DNA from: Scenedesmus sp. ARA3
Lineage: Eukaryota > Chlorophyta > Chlorophyceae > Sphaeropleales > Scenedesmaceae
NCBI GenBank assembly: GCA_004335835.1
Contig: RWJK01001178.1
Span: forward strand, 145,851-209,850
Direction of reading: 5' to 3'
Length of the DNA: 64,000 nt
The translations under genes and the position numbers were made by a program. Shown piece by piece: positions 58,459-64,000 of this stretch (within the stretch, counting starts at the first letter, position 1; each line of letters begins with the position of its first letter). The notes beneath the pieces are model-generated. The model was not told the DNA's origin. It ran no database searches and saw only the letters and a program-made list of their open reading frames with translations.

Positions 58459-59673
58459 CAGCGTGATTGAAGGCTTGGCTGTTGAACAGCCACGTGGCAA
58501 GCAGTGATGGCATTTGCTGCCGGCAAGCCGTGGATTTGAAGGCGCGACTGCGGATGCAGGAAGTGCGAGTGTGCGGCTGGCTCCTAGAAAGAGCCAGGCC
58601 GTAGCGACATTTGTGCGGCTGCCAGATGTGGGTGGCTGGCATTGATTTGGTGTCTTGCTGGCTGTGTGGCTGTGTGTAGAGTGTTGCCTATTGAGTGTGG
58701 GTGGGTGGGTGCGTGTGCCGGATGTGTGGGGAGTGAGCGTCTGGGGTATGTGGGTGGCGAGCGTTTAGACAATTTCGTTACAGAGCTGCAGGGGATCTGG
58801 TGCTGCTTGTCAAGCAGGGGTTGGCTTCAGAGCGGCTTTTGCCTGGCAGAAGTAGCACCCTGCTCAACTGTGTGTGCTGCGTGTGTTGTGGAACATGCAG
58901 TGCAAGCGGCTGCTACTTGAGACAGGGCCTGTCTGGTGGCAGTTTCTACTGGTTGAGTTACTTGGACACGCCTGATGCGCTGTGATGCGCTGATGTGTGG
59001 TGGTGTGTCACGCACGCCCGGCCAGAATGACACTGGCGAGCGTGCAACAGATGTAAAATGACGAATCTATACAAATGATGTTGCACCCCCTGCTCTGTGC
59101 TCCCCGGGCAGCCGCTGCTCTGCGGCAGGTGACTGTAACCCAGCAAACAAGAACATGAGCAGGCCATTGACGTCAAGTCAAGTTTAGTTGACGCATCCGT
59201 TATTCAGCGGTAGCAGACAACCAGCCGCACTGACGGCATCAGGCGCAATACAACAGCACTGCTCGGCAGCTGAGCAGCGCCATGGTAAGCAGCTGCGGTC
59301 CATCTCGAGCCTCCAAGGCGGGGCGTTGACCACCGTCATGTTACCAATCAAGCCATAGCACCTCGCAGGCCCCGATGGTGCACCATCATGGCTGGCAACC
59401 ATCAGTGCTGATAGCCCCGCAACAACAACGTGCGCGACTCACAAGGAATGCTTCAGCATGCATCCTCTTGAACCATTTCACGCTGCCAGCGCATGCAATG
59501 CATGCAAATCGTGTGCAGCAGGCAGCACAAACTGCTCACCATTTGCAGCACAATTGCAGCACCACAATGCCATCAGGATGGACCTGGGTATGAAGCAAAG
59601 CCACTCCCCAGCATTCTACGCTGACTGCTGGTCATGCACTGGCACCGCATGCTGCTGCTGCTGCTGCTGCCAC
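58459..59673. other. Convergent 3' regions of CCDC124 and TBCA
   Basis: No gene recognised between the two convergent stops. It is probably filled largely by their 3' untranslated regions. Confidence 0.5.
59052..59056 (+). terminator. Candidate polyadenylation signal (TGTAA) for CCDC124
   Basis: TGTAA about 590 bases after the CCDC124 stop, a long but acceptable 3' untranslated region for a green alga. Confidence 0.3.
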
Positions 59674-60602
59674 TCAGCTGAAGATCCCCTCTACTTCTGC
59701 TACTGCCTCTTTTGCTGCTGCCAGCTCCTCTGTGTCTGCTGCATCCTGTGCATTGTCAGCCTGCGGCAGCGGGGCATGGAACACAGCGCATCACGCAATT
59801 GGTCACAGCGGCAATCTGTTTGTTTGTGTATCAACTCCAGAGCTGGTTGCGCAGGCATATCACTACATGCTAAAAGAGAGACGGCCTGGCTGCGATACTG
59901 CTGCTGCAGGCATTGCAGCATCCACATAGCATTTTGGCACTTCATATGCATGCACAGTGCACGTCAAACAGAACGTGTAAGGTGAACCCTGCTACAGCGC
60001 GGTTCCAGCACTGCTGCTGCAGCAATGGACTCATGCAGCTCACCACGAATGACTTTAGGTCTGACAGTGCTGCTTCCAGGCGCTGCCGTGTGTCTGGCAC
60101 CATCATGGCAGACTCAGCCAGCACAGTCTCCTGCAAACGCCACAACCTGGTTGATTATTGCAAAATTCGTGCAGAAGCATCCTATGCAGGCATGCTGCGC
60201 ACCACCTTATTCACACAGGTAGCAGCTGACAGATAGCATTGTGAACGAAGGCTGCATGCAGCTAACATCTGGTCAGACGCGGTTACATACAACTGAAGGC
60301 ACAGTATACTGTGCCACATGAGAAGCTTGGAACTTGTGAGCTGGCCTCCATTGTGGTAGTTTGATTCTAGCTGCAGTAGATGAAACATTGCTGCTGCCAC
60401 TGCTGCTGGGGTGCTCTGCCATGCTGTGGCCTCTTCTCACCGCTTGCCGCAGGTCATGCGGGTCTGCACCAGCTGCCTTCATCGATTCAACTCGTGTCTG
60501 CTCCTTCTCCGTCTCCTTTTGGTAGTACACGTACTCTTTGTGTATCCTCTTCAGTGTACTGGTCTTGATCTTCATGTTCCTTACGATTTCAGCGCTCGAC
60601 AT
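59674..60602 (-). CDS. TBCA: Tubulin-binding cofactor A, 3 exons
   Basis: TBCA is a three-helix chaperone that holds beta-tubulin on the folding path to the alpha/beta dimer. Exons: 60602-60441, 60130-60044, 59760-59674 (111 residues against about 108 in animals; phases agree). Landmarks are EIVRNMKIKTSTLKRIHKEY, YYQKETEKEQTRVE, ESAMMVPDTRQRLEAALSDL and an acidic C-terminal helix (ADTEELAAAKEAVAEVEGIF). The start is set at the ATG at 60602 (MSSAEIV). It is convergent with CCDC124 and divergent from RRS1. Confidence 0.93.
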
Positions 60603-61406
60603 GTTGTCCAGCACTTCAGTATTTAATTGCTGTAGTCTCCGAACGGGCCCGGCGTTTTGCAGAGGGGAAAGAAGGACTGGCGGGAGAACCTTGTGCGGCA
60701 GAACAGACTATGATTTGGTGTCGATGTATAGGATCTTTCAATAGCACGCAGCTTTAAAGGTAGCCCTCAACCGGGAACAGGGTACATAGGCTTGGGCATG
60801 CAGGACATAACACTTTTTGGAGGGTTCTGTCCTGCTTCGTGAACTTCCGGCACTCTTGACTAAGCATCGTCCAGCAGTGGAGCAGCCTGTGTGGGGTCAG
60901 TCAAGCACATTCACCCACTTAGTACAAGCACACGCTGATATCCTTGCACCTTTACAGCAGCAAGTCGCGGTGCTTGGACAAGCTGGTGAGGTGACACTGG
61001 CCATCTGGAGTTTGCATGGACATAGTGATGTCACTGCAACTCAGATATGTTTGTCATTGTGGTAACCACAACAGGAATCCACTGCAAGGTTACCCTAGCG
61101 GCACCAATGCAGAAAGTACGGAACTGACAGTAACATGACAAGCCCTGGTTCTTTCCAGCACGAATCTTGAGCATGCTCGGCAGCTAAAAGTACGGCAGTG
61201 TTTTGTTTTGATTATTTTTGCCTCTCACACTGAACGAATCACTGAGCAAACAAGTGAGAAATCAAGTTCACTGTAGGCTCGATTGTGTTTGTCGTTCCCG
61301 AGCAGGACTGTTATATTAAGCTACCTTTGAAGCTTGGGTAAAGTCTTTTTTTGAAGGAGGGGATAGAGTGGAAGACAGTGCCGGCGGGTGCCGCAAGTGT
61401 AGCTAG
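60603..61406. promoter_or_regulatory. Divergent promoter region of TBCA and RRS1
   Basis: About 800 bases between the two starts. A plus-strand open frame of about 80 codons (60817-61065; LLRELPALLTKHRPAVEQPV) looks somewhat protein-like but begins without ATG and has no partner exons. It may be a relic. Confidence 0.45.
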
Positions 61407-61513
61407 ATGGCTGCAGAGCAGGGCGACGTCGATGCAGCACCCGTCAAAGTTACAGCAGAACAGCTCGGAATCGTGCAGGGGTGAGCTTCAGTCACAGCAG
61501 TAACCTCGCCTGG

Positions 61514-61554
<41 letters not shown>

Positions 61555-63156
61555 CCAGCACCAGCACCAGCAGTGTACACCTCTATGTTGCCTTCGTCCT
61601 GACATGTATGGAACTTGCTGATTGCAGCTGCTCTGCGTCACATGGTCACGCACCGCAAGCTGGCAGACTATATGCAGCTGCACCGGCTTTCACATGCTGA
61701 GGAGCGGCATCCCATGGCAGCATCTTGTCTGCTTCTGAAGTATCCTGCTGTCATCAGCTGCTTGTGCCTCTGGTTCCTGCAAAACGTCGCACCGCTGTCC
61801 AAGTGATACCATCAGAGCTTACGTGTGTGGTGTGTCTATGGCCTGCAGGAGCGACTACAGCGGGCAGCTGGAGTTTGATGTAGGCAACCTGTCAGCATAC
61901 GACCCCAGCCCCATCAATCAGGCAGAGTATGCGCCGCTGCACCGCGATGCAAAGTGCCTCGAGGTTGCAACAGCGATGACGCAGGAGCTAGTGGCGCAGC
62001 TGTTCAGCCTGCCCAGCGAGGCAGTGCAAGGGGGCAGGCTGGCGCAGCTGCCGCAGCCGAGCACGCTGCTGCCGCGAGAGAAGCCCATACCAAAGCCCAA
62101 GCCACTGACCAAGTGGCAGAAGTTTGCACAGGTTGGTGTGCCTCTGCTGATAGGGATTGTCTGCTGTTGGCTGTATTGGTAGCTGGTGGGTAGCAGCAGC
62201 TGTGGCCGACCGCCTGGCAGCGCAGCTGAAGAGTGGCGGCCAATCAGGCTATGAGAACGCAGCAGGCAGCTGGAACGGTTGCTTGCACTGTACAGGGCAA
62301 GACCTGTTCAGCCTTGGGCAGAAGTGATGCGGCCGCACACCACTCATTACACTCTCCATGCCTGCGTGTGCATGCATGCATTTTTGCACACATCGCTTGC
62401 TGCCTGCTGCAACACCTGTACGAGAGGGGCATTTGCAAGCTCGAGCGCAGCACGCTGGAGTATGCAGGAGACCACCTTCACACGTTGTATTTTGTTGTTA
62501 CACCTGCAGGAGAAGGGCATCCGCAAGCGCAAGCGCAGCAAGCTGGTGTATGATGATGAGGCCAAGGAGTGGCGGCGCAGGCACGGCTACAAGCGCGCCA
62601 ATGATGACAGCGAGGTGCCGGTCATTGAGGCCAAGGCGGGAGACAAGGTGAGAAGCAGTGCGGCGGATACTGAAGCGTGTTTGGTAGGGCTGTGTGCTTG
62701 GCTAGTTACATGTGTGTATGGCTGTGCTTGAGGTGGATGCTGTTGTGGGGCAGGTGCAATTAAGTAAAGTTTTGACATTGTGGTCAGGGCGCAGCGGTGG
62801 GCAGGAGCATGAAAATTATGCTACCAGTGCAGCTAATGCATGTGCTGTCAGCCACCTTGCCCCAGACTTGCACACTGAAACACTCATGTGTGCCCCGCTT
62901 GCTGCTGCTGCTTGCCCGTCCCCTCGCCCTCCCTGCCGCAGCCTGGCGAGGACCCGTTCTCGCTGCTGAAGCAGGAGAAGAAGGAGCGGCTGAGGAAGCA
63001 GAACAAGCAGCAGCTGGCCAACGTGAAGCATGCCATGAAGACAGGCGGCGCAGCAGCGGTGCCTGCCACGCTGCGGCTGGCTGCCACGCTGCCTGACAAG
63101 GGCCGGGCCAAGCCCACCAAGCGGCGGGAGCTGCGGGACGAGGTGAGGCGGCTGCT

Positions 63157-63206
<50 letters not shown>

Positions 63207-64000
63207 GTGAAGGAGGCAAAGCACAGCAGGCCTCGCGCAAGACAGCAGTGAGCAGGCTGAGACATGAACGCAGCTGGGTGCCAGCTGCTGTTGTGAGTGT
63301 CCGCAGAGCTTTGGCGTGGGTGTGATTTAGAAGCGCAAGGACAGAACAACGGCATGCGAGGAGTCCTGAGCGCTGCTGTGTGCTGTGTGCTGTGTGCCCG
63401 CGCAGATCAAGACCGCGTCGTGGCTGTCTGGCGTGTCCACCGCCTCCATGGGCAAGTTCGACAAGCGGCTGGCTGGTGAGAAGGAGGGAGAGCGCAAGCT
63501 GCCCGGTGAGCTCAGTGGCGTAGCGTGACAACATGGCACACTTGCTGTTGTACTCACTACTAGCTTAGGTTGCAGAGCTACAGTCGCAGGCAGTCTTTCG
63601 CTTATGTTGAAGAACCTCTACAGGCTGCATGGGATTCAGCAGGTGGTGCATGCATGGTAGCAGCAGCCAAGCTGGCACATGCAACAGGCCATGGCATCCC
63701 TGATGTCAGCAGCAGGGTGTGCATGCCACATCAGCGTGAATGCTGGCAGCAGGGGCTTGTGAGGCGGGCCGTGCTGCTCCGGTCACCCAGGGGACGCCTC
63801 GGCAGCTGTGTAACCAAACATAGTATATGCCTGTTCTTGTTGATCGCGACAGGGCTGTCAACTTCCCTGCCATGTGCTCCTGCGTGTATTTGTCTTTGCT
63901 GCTGCTTGAACAGTGCTGAAACCTGCTGTGCCGTGTGTTCAAACCGTCTGTTTCCTGCAGGCAAGCGCCGCAAGTTCCTGCCAGTCACTGACGCTGCCGC
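61407..64000 (+). CDS. RRS1: Ribosome biogenesis regulator RRS1 (3' end beyond the window)
   Basis: Rrs1 works with Rpf2 to load the 5S RNP into the pre-60S particle in the nucleolus. Exons seen: 61407-61480, 61849-62131, 62510-62647, 62942-63142, 63406-63505, 63961 to beyond 64000; phases agree. Landmarks are LEFDVGNLSAYDPSPIN, LVAQLFSLPSE, LLPREKPIPKPKPLTKWQKF, EKGIRKRKRSKLVYDDEAKE, WRRRHGYKRANDD, EDPFSLLKQEKKERLRKQNK and GKFDKRLAGEKEGERK, all family hallmarks. The last visible codons (KRRKFLPVT) begin the conserved C-terminal stretch. If intron 2 were retained, the frame would end in a hydrophobic tail (VGVPLLIGIVCCWLYW). Intron 2 holds a decayed copy of the exon 3 start and intron 4 a (CAG)16 tract. 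Confidence 0.94.
61520..61553 (+). repeat. CAG tract in RRS1 intron 1
   Basis: Eleven CAG units, followed by CAGCACCAG variants to about 61572. Confidence 0.85.
62404..62468 (+). repeat. Exon-edge echo (decayed): 5' edge of RRS1 exon 3
   Basis: The copy reads YERGICKLERSTLEYAG against EKGIRKRKRSKLVYDD at 62510. The acceptor CAG has become TAC, so this copy could no longer be spliced to. It lies about 105 bases upstream in intron 2. Confidence 0.75.
63158..63205 (+). repeat. (CAG)16 tract in RRS1 intron 4
   Basis: Sixteen CAG units, 15 bases after the exon 4 donor. If the intron were retained they would encode a glutamine run in frame after VRRLL. Confidence 0.92.

Noticed and set aside
61823..62182. 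RRS1 exon 2 read through as a complete small membrane protein
   Set aside because: The conserved RRS1 sequence resumes at the next acceptor (62510) in matching phase, so the hydrophobic end is intron sequence.
1..64000. Search for tRNA, rRNA or other structured RNA genes
   Set aside because: I saw no tRNA-like A/B box pair with a cloverleaf and no rRNA segment. Short GGTTC matches in the dispersed repeat lack partners.

Overview
The window reads as nuclear DNA of a green alga, probably a chlorophycean of the Scenedesmus/Tetradesmus type. The reasons are genes split into many small exons, acceptors of the form (CTG)n-CAG, donors mostly GTGAGN or GTGCGN, many CAG/CTG triplet tracts, proteins swollen by Ala/Gln/Ser runs, and plant-like products (a plastid lipase of the PLIP type, a UhpC/GlpT-type phosphate-ester antiporter). 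The species placement is inference. The gene identities rest on protein motifs assembled by eye across introns. For nine genes the chosen exons join with no phase conflict from start to stop (RRS1 is truncated by the window edge).

Layout. 1-9 kb: a BTB/kelch gene (+), copy 1 of a dispersed 2-kb repeat, a gene-poor stretch and a possible small polyQ membrane protein (-). 9.8-23.7 kb: a 21-exon proteasome activator PA200/Blm10 gene (-). 24.1-27.4 kb: mitochondrial electron-transfer flavoprotein alpha (+), divergent from PA200. 27.9-29.8 kb: the second, inverted copy of the dispersed repeat. 30-36 kb: two minus-strand genes I cannot name, and an assembly gap inside a CTG tract. 37.5-42.4 kb: a membrane-anchored GH79 (heparanase-like) glycosidase (-). 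43-47 kb: a plastid class-3 lipase (-). 48-52.6 kb: a sugar-phosphate/phosphate antiporter (-). 53.4-64 kb: a compact housekeeping cluster of THUMPD1/Tan1 (-), CCDC124/Lso2 (+), tubulin cofactor A (-) and RRS1 (+, running off the end). Two divergent pairs there (THUMPD1/CCDC124 and TBCA/RRS1) share intergenic promoters.

The most unusual signal is not a gene. In at least seven different genes, an exon edge together with its splice site is repeated in direct orientation inside the adjoining intron, about 90-300 bp away (called 'exon-edge echoes' below). 3'-edge copies lie downstream of their exon and 5'-edge copies lie upstream. This fits local tandem duplication across exon-intron junctions as a pervasive way of building or lengthening introns in this genome. 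Triplet expansions often sit at the same junctions.
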